Below, in pieces: positions 24,429-31,392 of a stretch of DNA of 38,705 nt (position 1 is the stretch's first letter; each line of letters starts with the position of its first letter). Origin of the DNA: Agrobacterium arsenijevicii (GTDB lineage Bacteria; Pseudomonadota; Alphaproteobacteria; Rhizobiales; Rhizobiaceae). Under the pieces are notes generated by a model that was not told where the DNA came from, ran no database searches, and worked only from the letters and a program-made list of their open reading frames with translations. The translations under genes were made by a program, and so were the position numbers. The DNA lies in assembly GCA_000949895.1 (NCBI GenBank), contig JWIT01000031.1, positions 1 to 38,705 on the forward strand. The letters are read 5' to 3'.

Positions 24429-25478
24429 TCATTCCTCCGATGAAGAGCCGAAGGGATTACCGGGAGCCGCCACTTTGATGGGCTGGCCTGAGGGGCGCGT
24501 CGTCGGCACCGAGCGGGGCGATGAGGGTGGCGCCGGAGTGGATGGCGTATCGCCCTTGTCGCCAAAGACGTCGCGGGCGATTGCCCCTATGCCGCCGAGC
24601 GAACCGATCAACGCGGAAGCCTCCATCGGCATCAACACGATTTTTGAATTTTTGGCTGTGCCGATATTGGAGAGTGCTTCGGTATATTTCTGGGCGACGA
24701 AGTAGTTGATGGCATGGACATTGCCAGCGGCGATGGCTTCAGAAACCATGCGCGTCGCCTGTGCTTCAGCCTCGGCAAGGCGTTCGCGGGCCTCGGCATT
24801 GCGAAAGGCGGCCTCGCGCTGGCCTTCGGCTTCCAGAATGGCCGACTGCTTCGTGCCTTCGGCGCGCAGGATCTGCGCGTTGCGTGCGCCTTCCGCTTCC
24901 AGCACCTGGGCGCGCTTTTCGCGCTCGGCCTTCATCTGGCGCGCCATGGCGTTGACCAGATCCTTCGGCGGCGCGATGTCCTTGATCTCGATGCGGGTGA
25001 CCTTGATGCCCCACGGCCCCACAGCCTCGTCCACCACGCGCAGCAACCGCTCGTTGATGGTGTCGCGGTTTGACAGCAACTCGTCGAGATCCATGGAACC
25101 CATGACCGAGCGGATATTGGTCATGGTCAGGTTCTGGATGGCGCCCTCCAGGTTGGAAATCTGGTAGGCGGCCTGGGCGGCGTTCAGCACCTGGTAGAAG
25201 GCGATGGCATCGGCCGAAACGCTGGCGTTGTCCCGGGTGATGACTTCCTGGGTCGGAATAGTCAGCACCTGCTCCATGACATTCATGCGTGCGCCGGTAC
25301 GTTCGAAGAACGGCACGATGAGGTTGAGGCCCGGCTCCAGGGTACGGACGTAGCGTCCGAACCGCTCCACCGTATAGCGGTTGCCTTGCGGTACGGTCTT
25401 GATACCGGCAAATAGCACCAGAATGACCAGAACCACCGCCACCAGAACGACAATATCAAAACCGCCCAATGCAATCAT
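24429..25478 (-). CDS. qmcA: SPFH/stomatin-family membrane protein (QmcA-like)
   Basis: This is a membrane-anchored scaffold of the SPFH (band 7) family, 349 residues from ATG 25478. A GTG one codon upstream (25481) is closer to GGAGG and less likely. An N-terminal anchor (about 7-25, IVVLVAVVLVILVLFAG) is followed by the SPFH domain with VPQGNRYTVERFGRYVRTLEPGL-type start and ITRDNASVSADAIAFYQV. Next comes a long Glu/Ala-rich coiled coil (about 190-260) with repeated AEGxRxAxIL units, and a Pro/Ser-rich tail after about 310. Pairing with an NfeD protein is typical of QmcA/YbbK systems. hemH lies 59 bp upstream on the same strand. Confidence 0.92.
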   Translation of the reverse strand: MIALGGFDIVVLVAVVLVILVLFAGIKTVPQGNRYTVERFGRYVRTLEPGLNLIVPFFERTGARMNVMEQVLTIPTQEVITRDNASVSADAIAFYQVLNAAQAAYQISNLEGAIQNLTMTNIRSVMGSMDLDELLSNRDTINERLLRVVDEAVGPWGIKVTRIEIKDIAPPKDLVNAMARQMKAEREKRAQVLEAEGARNAQILRAEGTKQSAILEAEGQREAAFRNAEARERLAEAEAQATRMVSEAIAAGNVHAINYFVAQKYTEALSNIGTAKNSKIVLMPMEASALIGSLGGIGAIARDVFGDKGDTPSTPAPPSSPRSVPTTRPSGQPIKVAAPGNPFGSSSEE

Positions 25479-25491
25479 CACTTTTCCTCCA

Positions 25492-25518
25492 GGGTAAGAA
25501 CCGTCCGGGATTTTACCC
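25492..25518 (-). other. Hairpin between hemH and the SPFH gene
   Basis: GGGTAAGA (25492-25499) and TTTTACCC (25511-25518) can form an 8-bp stem with one G-U pair and an 11-nt loop. It lies in the 59-bp junction, just before the SPFH ribosome site. No T run follows on the minus strand. It may affect translation or read-through; this is inferred. Confidence 0.35.
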
Positions 25519-25537
25519 CAGCATCGTCATGGCAAGA

Positions 25538-26572
25538 TTACACCCAGCCTTGTAACTCCCGTCGTACAACCTTTTCGAGAACATTTATACCTTCGACGCT
25601 GTCGTTCAGGCACGGGATATGGGTAAATTTCTCGCCACCATTATGCAGGAAAATCTCACCGGCTTCACCGGCTATTTCCTCCAGCGTCTCAAGACAATCC
25701 GATACAAAACCGGGATTCATGACGGCGATGCGTTTGATACCCTCGGATGCCAGCTTTTCCACGGTCTTGTCAGTATAGGGCTGCAGCCATTCTTCCGGTC
25801 CAAAACGCGACTGGAAGGTGATCATGAAGTTCTTGTCTGTCCGTCCCAACGCCTCCCGCAACAGGCGGGCGGTTTTCTGGCAATGACAATAATAGGGATC
25901 ACCCTTTTTGAAATAGGATTGCGGAATGCCGTGGAAGGAGGTGATCAGCATCTCCGGCTCCCAGTCCAGCGTCGCCAGATGGTTCTTAACGGAGGTGGCG
26001 AGCGCCTCGATATAGGCCGGATCGTCGTGATAGGGCGGCACGGTGCGCAGTGCAGGCTGCCAGCGCAGCTTCATCAGGTGTTCGAAAGCCTTGTCGTTTA
26101 CCGTTGCGGTGGTTGATGCGGCATATTGCGGGTAAAGCGGGAAAAGCAGGATTTTCTCGCATCCCTGTTCCTTCAGCGCGTCGATTTTCGAGGCGATGGA
26201 AGGCTGGCCATAACGCATGGCCCAGTCGACGACGACATTGGGCAAATCCTTCAGCGCCTGCGCCATCAGTTCGCCCTGGCTGCGGGTATAGGTGCGCAGA
26301 TAGCTTTCGTTGCGCTCCTGGTTCCAGATTGCCTCGTAGGCCTTGCCGACCTTCTGCGGGCGCTTGTTGAGGACGATGCCGTAAAGGATCGGATACCAAT
26401 AGAGGCGCGACCATTCGATCACGCGTTTGTCGCTCAGGAATTCCGCCAGATAACGGCGCATCGGCCAATAGTCGGTACCATCAGGCGTTCCAAGATTGAC
26501 GAGCAGTACGCCGACCTTGCCAAAACTTGTGCGGGGATGGTTTGCGGGAAGCGCGGATAGTTCTGTCGTCAT
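25538..26572 (-). CDS. hemH: Ferrochelatase
   Basis: This enzyme inserts ferrous iron into protoporphyrin IX, the last step of protoheme synthesis, at the inner membrane. It has 344 residues from ATG 26572, the usual length. The frame reaches 26644, but those codons overlap a palindromic intergenic element. Family blocks seen are GVLLVNLGTPDG near the N-terminus, FPLYPQYAASTTA, the catalytic His 214 in SFHGIPQSYFKKGDPYYCHCQ, and TFQSRFGPEEWLQPYT with the conserved Glu. The C-terminal VMNPGFVSDCLETLEEI is also conserved. I see no clear iron-responsive operator upstream, though a search with a rhizobial Irr motif would be needed. Confidence 0.97.
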   Translation of the reverse strand: MTTELSALPANHPRTSFGKVGVLLVNLGTPDGTDYWPMRRYLAEFLSDKRVIEWSRLYWYPILYGIVLNKRPQKVGKAYEAIWNQERNESYLRTYTRSQGELMAQALKDLPNVVVDWAMRYGQPSIASKIDALKEQGCEKILLFPLYPQYAASTTATVNDKAFEHLMKLRWQPALRTVPPYHDDPAYIEALATSVKNHLATLDWEPEMLITSFHGIPQSYFKKGDPYYCHCQKTARLLREALGRTDKNFMITFQSRFGPEEWLQPYTDKTVEKLASEGIKRIAVMNPGFVSDCLETLEEIAGEAGEIFLHNGGEKFTHIPCLNDSVEGINVLEKVVRRELQGWV

Positions 26573-26605
26573 CAATGACACCTGAAACTCGGACTGGTTG
26601 CGTGA

Positions 26606-26703
26606 GAGCGTTTCCGTTTCGGATAAAGGGCGGAAACGCTCCATCTTTTGTTTTTATGCATGGCCGGACGCCAAGCCGTGGCGCGGTTTTGCCGGAAATG
26701 CTC
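26606..26703. repeat. RIME-like palindromic intergenic element
   Basis: Two palindromes lie side by side. The first is GAGCGTTTCCG (26606-26616) and CGGAAACGCTC (26631-26641), a perfect 11-bp stem with a 14-nt loop, followed by CATCTTTTGTTTTT. The second runs from GCATGGCCGG (26658-26667) to CCGGAAATGC (26692-26701), with two mismatches in the stem. The layout and the words GAGCGTTTCCG and GGAAATGCTC match, from memory, the Rhizobium-specific intergenic mosaic element family (about 100 bp, two palindromes), common in Agrobacterium and Rhizobium intergenes. This is the only copy I noticed in the window. Confidence 0.65.
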
Positions 26704-26849
26704 AAGCTATACGCTCGTGCCGTCAATTGGTTCACGTGTTCTAGACGAAATTTTTCAGGATTGAACCACCAGCGCGGGTGATTTCCGAGATTGGCGGCTG
26801 GGTACGATGTTTTTTGACGACATTCTGCCTGTAACGAACTGTATTCAAT

Positions 26850-26890
26850 GGATAAATAAGAAGCCGGCCCCCTGTTCGAGGACCGGCTTC
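26850..26890 (-). terminator. Terminator of the nucleotidase-LysM gene
   Basis: On the minus strand GAAGCCGGTCC pairs with GGGCCGGCTTC (one mismatch) across 26890-26860, followed by TTATTTATCC (26859-26850). It lies 39 bp after the stop of the nucleotidase gene. Confidence 0.75.
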
Positions 26891-26928
26891 CTGTCTGCGG
26901 CAAATTGCCCTGTCTGTCCGCTCCCGGC

Positions 26929-28866
26929 TTATTGAGCCGGAACCTCCAGCTCCTCACCGATCTCGATATGGTTCGGATGCTTCAGCGTGTTCGCCTTGGC
27001 GATTCTCGTCCAAAGTGCACCGTCACCATACTTTTCCGCCGCGATCTTCCAGAGAGAATCGCCCTTTTCGACGACATATTTGCTGGCGGCAGCAGCAGCT
27101 GCTGCCGGCGTGGTGGTGGCAGGTGCGGTCGCCGCAGGTGCTGCGGGAACCGGAGCCGGGGTAGCGGCCGGAGCGGGTGCACTTGCTGCCGGTGCCGGTG
27201 CAGTTGCGGCAGGTGCCGGTGCTGCGGGTTTTGCCGGAGCCACGTAACCGGCCGGGGTCACTTCGCTGATGCGGCCGTCCGTGAAGGGCTTGTAGGGGCT
27301 GTTGGCGGCGATATAGGCGGCTACGGCCTCTTCGAGGTTGGGTCCGAAGTCATAGGCGTTGATCGCCTTGGTCGCAAAAACCTTGAAGCCGTCGCCGCCG
27401 GTGCGCACGTAATTATTGGCCGCGACGATGTAGGTCTTTGCCGGGTCGAGCGGCACAAAGGCTTCACCGTCTTTGACCTCAACCGAAACGATGCGGCTGC
27501 CTGCCGGCTTCGAGCGGTCGAAGGAATATTTCATGCCGGAAACCTGCATGAAACGGCCAGCACCGTCGTCGATCTGGCTGACGCCGTTTTCAAGGGCGGC
27601 GCGAATATCCTCGCCCTTCAGCTGGAAGGTCGCAACGGTGTTCTGGAACGGCAGAACCGTCAGAACCTCGCCCATCGAAACGTCACCGCTATCGATGGAA
27701 GAGCGCAGGCCACCGCTGTTTGCGAAAGCGATCGTGACGCCCTGATCCTTGACGCGGGCAAGGGTCGCATCCGCTACCAGATTGCCCATCGAGCATTCCT
27801 TGACACGGCAAATCTTGCGGTCGCCCTCGATAGGGCCTTCCGAAGAACCGACGACCTTGGTTTTCAGTGCCTCGATCGGCGCCTTCAACTCATCGATGCG
27901 CTTGAGCGTAGCTTCATCGGGTTTGAACGACGAGTCGATCAGGATGGGATCGCCCTTGCTTTCCTTCACAACGCCGCTGTCGTCGAAGACGACGCGCAGG
28001 TCGCCCAGATATTTGCTGTACTGCCCGGCCTGAACGACCGGAACCTTGTAGCCGCCGGGATTGTCGACGAGTGTCGGATAAGGCCCTTCGGCCTTCTGGT
28101 CGGTGTTGGAGAGCAGCGTATGCGAGTGGCCGCCGACCACGACGTCCACATCCGGAATCTTGGCAATGAATTCGAGGTCGCGCGGATATCCGACGTGGGT
28201 GAGGGCGATGATCTTGTTGACACCCTCCTGTTTCAGCTTCTGAACCTGTTCGGTGATTTTCGCGACGTCTTCGGCAATGGTGATATTGGGACCGGGCGTT
28301 GCAAGTTCCGCCGTGTCGTTGGCAACGGCGCCGACAATGCCGATTTTCTGTCCACCGACTTCAAGGACGATGGAAGGCTTGACGCGATCGCCGATTTTTG
28401 AGGCGGCGGTGGCGACCACATTGGCGGTTACGACCGGAAACTGAACCTTGTCGAGGAAGCCGGCAAGCCCGTCTTCACTGTCGTCGAACTCATGGTTGCC
28501 GACGGTCATGGCGTCGAACTTCATGGCGTTCAGCACTTCGGCTTCAACAGTGCCCTTGTAGGTGGTGTAAAACAGCGATCCTTGAAAATTGTCGCCGGCA
28601 TTGAGCAGGAGAACGTTCTTGCCTTGAGCCTTGAGCGCGTCACGAGTCTGGTTGATTGCGGTCAAGAGGCGCGCAGCGCCGCCGAAGCACTCGTTTTTGC
28701 CTTCCTCTTCCGCCGAGCAGGTCGAGTCGAATTTATTGATTGATTCGATACGGGAGTGAAAATCGTTGATGTGAAGAATGTTGAGTTCGTAATCGGCCAG
28801 AGCCGCTCCGGCCGAAAGCGTTATCGCCGAAACGCTCAGCATACCCAGTCCCAAAATTTTCTTCAT
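26929..28866 (-). CDS. Periplasmic 5'-nucleotidase/metallophosphatase with C-terminal LysM domain
   Basis: This is an exported enzyme of the UshA/5'-nucleotidase family, expected to remove phosphate from nucleotides in the periplasm; 645 residues. A signal peptide (cleavage near ALA-DY) is followed by a metallophosphatase domain (about 27-300) with ILHINDFHSRIE, LLNAGDNFQGS, VGNHEFDDS and VVGGHSHTLL. The C-terminal nucleotidase domain (about 340-530) carries KECSMGNLVADA, FANSGGLRSSI and NNYVRTGGDGF. A low-complexity Ala/Pro linker (about 540-594) leads to a LysM domain (about 595-645; YVVEKGDSLWKIAAEKYGDG). LysM binds glycan, so the enzyme may be tethered to murein. Start 28866 follows GGAGAGAGGG. 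The canonical family lacks LysM. Confidence 0.93.
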   Translation of the reverse strand: MKKILGLGMLSVSAITLSAGAALADYELNILHINDFHSRIESINKFDSTCSAEEEGKNECFGGAARLLTAINQTRDALKAQGKNVLLLNAGDNFQGSLFYTTYKGTVEAEVLNAMKFDAMTVGNHEFDDSEDGLAGFLDKVQFPVVTANVVATAASKIGDRVKPSIVLEVGGQKIGIVGAVANDTAELATPGPNITIAEDVAKITEQVQKLKQEGVNKIIALTHVGYPRDLEFIAKIPDVDVVVGGHSHTLLSNTDQKAEGPYPTLVDNPGGYKVPVVQAGQYSKYLGDLRVVFDDSGVVKESKGDPILIDSSFKPDEATLKRIDELKAPIEALKTKVVGSSEGPIEGDRKICRVKECSMGNLVADATLARVKDQGVTIAFANSGGLRSSIDSGDVSMGEVLTVLPFQNTVATFQLKGEDIRAALENGVSQIDDGAGRFMQVSGMKYSFDRSKPAGSRIVSVEVKDGEAFVPLDPAKTYIVAANNYVRTGGDGFKVFATKAINAYDFGPNLEEAVAAYIAANSPYKPFTDGRISEVTPAGYVAPAKPAAPAPAATAPAPAASAPAPAATPAPVPAAPAATAPATTTPAAAAAAASKYVVEKGDSLWKIAAEKYGDGALWTRIAKANTLKHPNHIEIGEELEVPAQ

Positions 28867-29019
28867 GGTCCCTCTCTCCTGTTCAAAGCGGAAGCCCCGG
28901 CTGGTCGATCATCATCCGGCCGTGCTCATTCTCTAATCTGAAAGTATGTCAGTCTTTCAATGCGCGATGTTTCCATTTAGCGGCAGCTGCCGCAAGCGAA
29001 ATTATGACAGGCGCGCAAT

Positions 29020-29049
29020 AAAGAAAAACGCACGCGTAAAGCGTGCGTT
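29020..29049 (-). terminator. Terminator after the Omp10-like gene
   Basis: AACGCACGC (29027-29035) and GCGTGCGTT (29041-29049) form a 9-bp perfect stem with a 5-nt loop. On the minus strand it is followed by TTTTTCTTT (28-20 side), giving a good T run 33 bp after the stop of the lipoprotein gene. Confidence 0.85.
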
Positions 29050-29082
29050 CCCGAAGGTCATCCCATTGAAAAGGTGATATTA

Positions 29083-29457
29083 TCAGCCTTGACGCGTCAG
29101 CGAGAACTGGCTGTTGCTGTCTGTCGTGCAGTTCAATTGTGACGGGGAGACGAGCGCGCAGTTGACGCGTGATTGCGTGTTGCGCACCAGCGACGTCATG
29201 TTGATTTCATAGAGCGTCGGCGAGATCGTGACATAGGTGCCGGAAGCCAGAAGCGTGTTGGTATCGGTCGAACGGGTGGAGAAAGCGCCGTTCTGGAACG
29301 TCGATACGATGCCGTTGCGGTCGATCCAGCGGCCGTCCACGGCCGGCCCGCGGGCAAGCGACGGGGCCATCGACGTCTGCTGGGAGGGACCCGGCGCGAC
29401 GCATGAAGACACCGCGATTGCGGCACAAAGCAAAGCAGCGCTTGTCTTGAAGTTCAT
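29083..29457 (-). CDS. omp10: Outer-membrane lipoprotein, Omp10-like
   Basis: This is a small lipoprotein of 124 residues. The signal sequence ends in the lipobox VSSC with the lipidated Cys at 19, followed by a flexible Ser/Pro/Gln stretch and a compact domain (about 40-124). That domain includes VDGRWIDRNGIVSTFQNG, STRSTDTNTLLASGTYVTISP and SRVNCALVSPSQLNCTTDS. These blocks resemble, from memory, Brucella outer-membrane lipoprotein Omp10, and two Cys in NCALVSPSQLNC could form a disulfide. Start ATG 29457 follows AGGAG at a 9-nt distance. It is a single gene with its own terminator. The biochemical role is unknown. Confidence 0.85.
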   Translation of the reverse strand: MNFKTSAALLCAAIAVSSCVAPGPSQQTSMAPSLARGPAVDGRWIDRNGIVSTFQNGAFSTRSTDTNTLLASGTYVTISPTLYEINMTSLVRNTQSRVNCALVSPSQLNCTTDSNSQFSLTRQG

Positions 29458-29605
29458 GAGCCTGTTCTCCTGCGATTCGATGAAACCCTTATGCTTCGAC
29501 CATGCCGTGAAGCGTTATTTATTTCAAGGCAACGTTGTTTGCTCTCCCGGGTTCCTGACATCCCGTATGAAAACACCGGCGTGACAAATATGAGACGCCA
29601 TGCCC

Positions 29606-31051
29606 TCAGCGCACGAGGATGTTACGGAACTGCCAGGGGTCCGAGGTGTCGATATTGTCAGGAAACAGTCCCGGGCGGCCGTCGAGCGGCGTCCAGTCCG
29701 TGTAATGTCCCTCGACCGGTCCGAGATAGGGACGCTGCACCTCAAGGCAACGGCGATAATCCATTTCATCCGCCTCGACGATGCCCACTTGCGGATTTTC
29801 AAGCGCCCAGACCATTCCGGCCAGCACGGCGGAGCTGACCTGCAATCCGGTCGCGTTCTGGCTGGGGGCAAGCGAGCGTGCCTCCTGCAAGGTCAGCCGC
29901 GAGCCGTACCAATAGGCGTTTTTGTCATGACCATAAAGAAGCACGCCCAGCTCGTCGGCGCCATCGACAAGCTCGTCTTCGCCAAGCACATGCTGGATCG
30001 CCTGTGGTGTGCCGCCATTGCCGAAAAGTTCGTGCAGGGACAGAACCGCGTCGTTGCAGGGGTGATAGGCGTAATGACAGGTAGGCCGGTAGATCAGGTC
30101 ACCATCGTCATTGCGGACGGTGAAATAGTCGGAAATGGAAATGGCCTCATTGTGGGTGACCAGAAATCCATATTGCGGCCCCTGTCCGGGACACCAGGTC
30201 CGCACCCGCGTATTGGCGCCGGGCTGATCGAGATAGATTGCCGCCCTGCTTCCCTTTTTCTGCTTTTTTGCGTTTTTCGGCAGCCAGTTTTCGTGCGTTC
30301 CCCAGCCGAGTTCGGCGGGCTGAAAACCTTCGGCGATAAAACCTTCGACGGACCATGTGTTCCAGAAAGCGCCGAAGGGCTTGGGGTCTTTTGCCCGCTG
30401 CGTATCGCGCTCGGCCACATGCACGCCCTTGACGCCGAGCTGCTGCATGAGTTTCGCCCATGCCTCCTGGTCATGCGGTTGCGGCTCCTCGATCTCGAGG
30501 CCGGTATCCTTGGCGAGATTGATCAGCGCCTGCTTCACGAACCAGGACACCATGCCCGGATTTGCGCCGCAGGTGGAAACCGCCGTTGCGCCGCCCGGTT
30601 TGCGCGCTTTTTCTTTCAGCAGGGTCTCGCGCAGCGAATAATTGGTTCTTGAGGCATTGTCGGCATCGGCATCGAAATAAAAGCCGGGCCATGGCTCCAC
30701 TACGGTGTCGATGTAGAGCATGCCATGTTTGCGGCAGAGCCTCATCAGATCGACTGATGCGGCATCGACAGAAAGATTGACACAGAAGCCCTGACCCTGG
30801 ACCCCTTTAAGGAGCGGCTTGAGCACCTCCTTGTAGTTTTCCTTGGTCAGATGCGTGCGGATATGACGAATGTTCCGCTCGGCCAGATACGCTGCGATAT
30901 CCTCACGCGGGTCGATGACGACGAGCCGGGTCTTGTCGAAGTTGAAATGACGTTCGATCAACGGAAGAGTGCCGCGCCCGATGGAGCCGAAGCCGATCAT
31001 GATGATGGGGCCGTCAATATCGCCGTAAATCGGATGGTTTGCGTCCGTCAT
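29606..31051 (-). CDS. hss: Homospermidine synthase
   Basis: This NAD-dependent enzyme makes sym-homospermidine, from two putrescines or from putrescine and spermidine; it is the typical long polyamine of rhizobia. It has 481 residues. An N-terminal Rossmann fold shows IIMIGFGSIGRGTLPLIERHF (GxGxxG at about 20-25), followed by CVNLSVDAASVDLMRLCRKHG and IDTVVEPWPGFYFD. The middle has STCGANPGMVSWFVKQAL, conserved in this saccharopine-dehydrogenase-like family, and the C-terminal half holds HNEAISISDYFTV and GHDKNAYWYGS. Start ATG 31051 follows AAGGA at about 10 nt. It appears to be a single gene, divergent from the GGDEF gene. Confidence 0.96.
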   Translation of the reverse strand: MTDANHPIYGDIDGPIIMIGFGSIGRGTLPLIERHFNFDKTRLVVIDPREDIAAYLAERNIRHIRTHLTKENYKEVLKPLLKGVQGQGFCVNLSVDAASVDLMRLCRKHGMLYIDTVVEPWPGFYFDADADNASRTNYSLRETLLKEKARKPGGATAVSTCGANPGMVSWFVKQALINLAKDTGLEIEEPQPHDQEAWAKLMQQLGVKGVHVAERDTQRAKDPKPFGAFWNTWSVEGFIAEGFQPAELGWGTHENWLPKNAKKQKKGSRAAIYLDQPGANTRVRTWCPGQGPQYGFLVTHNEAISISDYFTVRNDDGDLIYRPTCHYAYHPCNDAVLSLHELFGNGGTPQAIQHVLGEDELVDGADELGVLLYGHDKNAYWYGSRLTLQEARSLAPSQNATGLQVSSAVLAGMVWALENPQVGIVEADEMDYRRCLEVQRPYLGPVEGHYTDWTPLDGRPGLFPDNIDTSDPWQFRNILVR

Positions 31052-31133
31052 TCGTCATTTTTCCTTTTTAAGCCAATAAGTAAGCTAGATCATAAAAGCG
31101 TGCCACAATAAAGGGCAGGTGGATGACGGACAT

Positions 31134-31241
31134 ATGACGGTGGCGCAAGACGGGGATGTGAAACAAGACGGGGATGTGAAAATTGCGATCGGTTTGCGTG
31201 TGATGATCCCGTTCTGCGGGCTTAAGATCTGGCGAGATTGA
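31134..31241 (+). CDS. Candidate 35-aa ORF with a tandem hexapeptide
   Basis: ATG 31134 to TGA 31239-31241 encodes 35 residues beginning MTVAQDGDVKQDGDVK and ending CGLKIWRD. The hexapeptide QDGDVK is repeated because an 18-bp unit is exactly duplicated. AGGTGG (31117-31122) could be a ribosome site at about 11 nt. The tail has a mixed hydrophobic stretch but no clear membrane span. I do not recognise it. It may be a real small protein, an upstream leader ORF, or chance. Confidence 0.25.
   Translation: MTVAQDGDVKQDGDVKIAIGLRVMIPFCGLKIWRD
31146..31181. repeat. Exact 18-bp tandem duplication
   Basis: CAAGACGGGGATGTGAAA occurs at 31146-31163 and again directly at 31164-31181, with no mismatch. 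The length is a multiple of three and lies inside the 35-codon candidate ORF, so it keeps the frame. Confidence 0.9.
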
Positions 31242-31271
31242 AGGTGCGACCTTCCGACCGCATTCTGCCTC

Positions 31272-31299
31272 TTCGCATTTTAGAGAGTACGTTTATAAT
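31272..31299 (+). promoter_or_regulatory. Possible promoter of the GGDEF gene
   Basis: A perfect -10 hexamer TATAAT (31294-31299) is preceded at 16 bp by TTCGCA (31272-31277, 4 of 6 matches to TTGACA). It would give a leader of about 85 nt before the TTG start. Pattern match only. Confidence 0.4.
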
Positions 31300-31392
31300 T
31301 AAGTTCTTCTTTTCGTGTATATGTCCAGAGACTTGGGGGTTTTGGCCGGATGACGAAAGGGGGGCTTTTCGCCATCACAGGAGTGTTGCCTG

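Larger units (their letters stand above)
26573..26928. other. Intergenic region with a RIME-like element and a terminator
   Basis: This 356-bp gap lies between hemH and the nucleotidase gene, both on the minus strand. It holds the double-palindrome element at 26606-26703 and the nucleotidase terminator at 26850-26890, both listed separately. The 145 bp between them show no ORF or RNA I can support, and I could not identify a clear hemH promoter. Confidence 0.5.
31052..31392. other. Divergent intergenic region between hss and the GGDEF gene
   Basis: This 341-bp gap must hold the hss promoter (minus) and the GGDEF-gene promoter (plus). It contains a 35-codon candidate ORF with an 18-bp exact tandem duplication and a TATAAT promoter, both listed separately. 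A near-perfect inverted repeat GATGACGAAA (31350-31359) / TTTCGCCATC, one mismatch, lies just before the GGDEF ribosome site and might affect its translation. Confidence 0.4.

Noticed and set aside
26905..28401. Plus-strand frame opposite the nucleotidase gene with a Cys/Gly/Arg-rich stretch
   Set aside because: The Cys-rich stretch is the complement of the Ala/Pro linker codons; it has no independent support.
28980..28993. 14-bp palindrome GCGGCAGCTGCCGC upstream of the nucleotidase gene
   Set aside because: It is exact but short and GC-rich, with no loop able to fold as RNA and no promoter context; chance is likely in this composition.
31320..31392. Possible c-di-GMP riboswitch before the diguanylate cyclase gene
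   Set aside because: The leader is short and lacks the conserved GEMM features I would expect; only one imperfect hairpin is visible.
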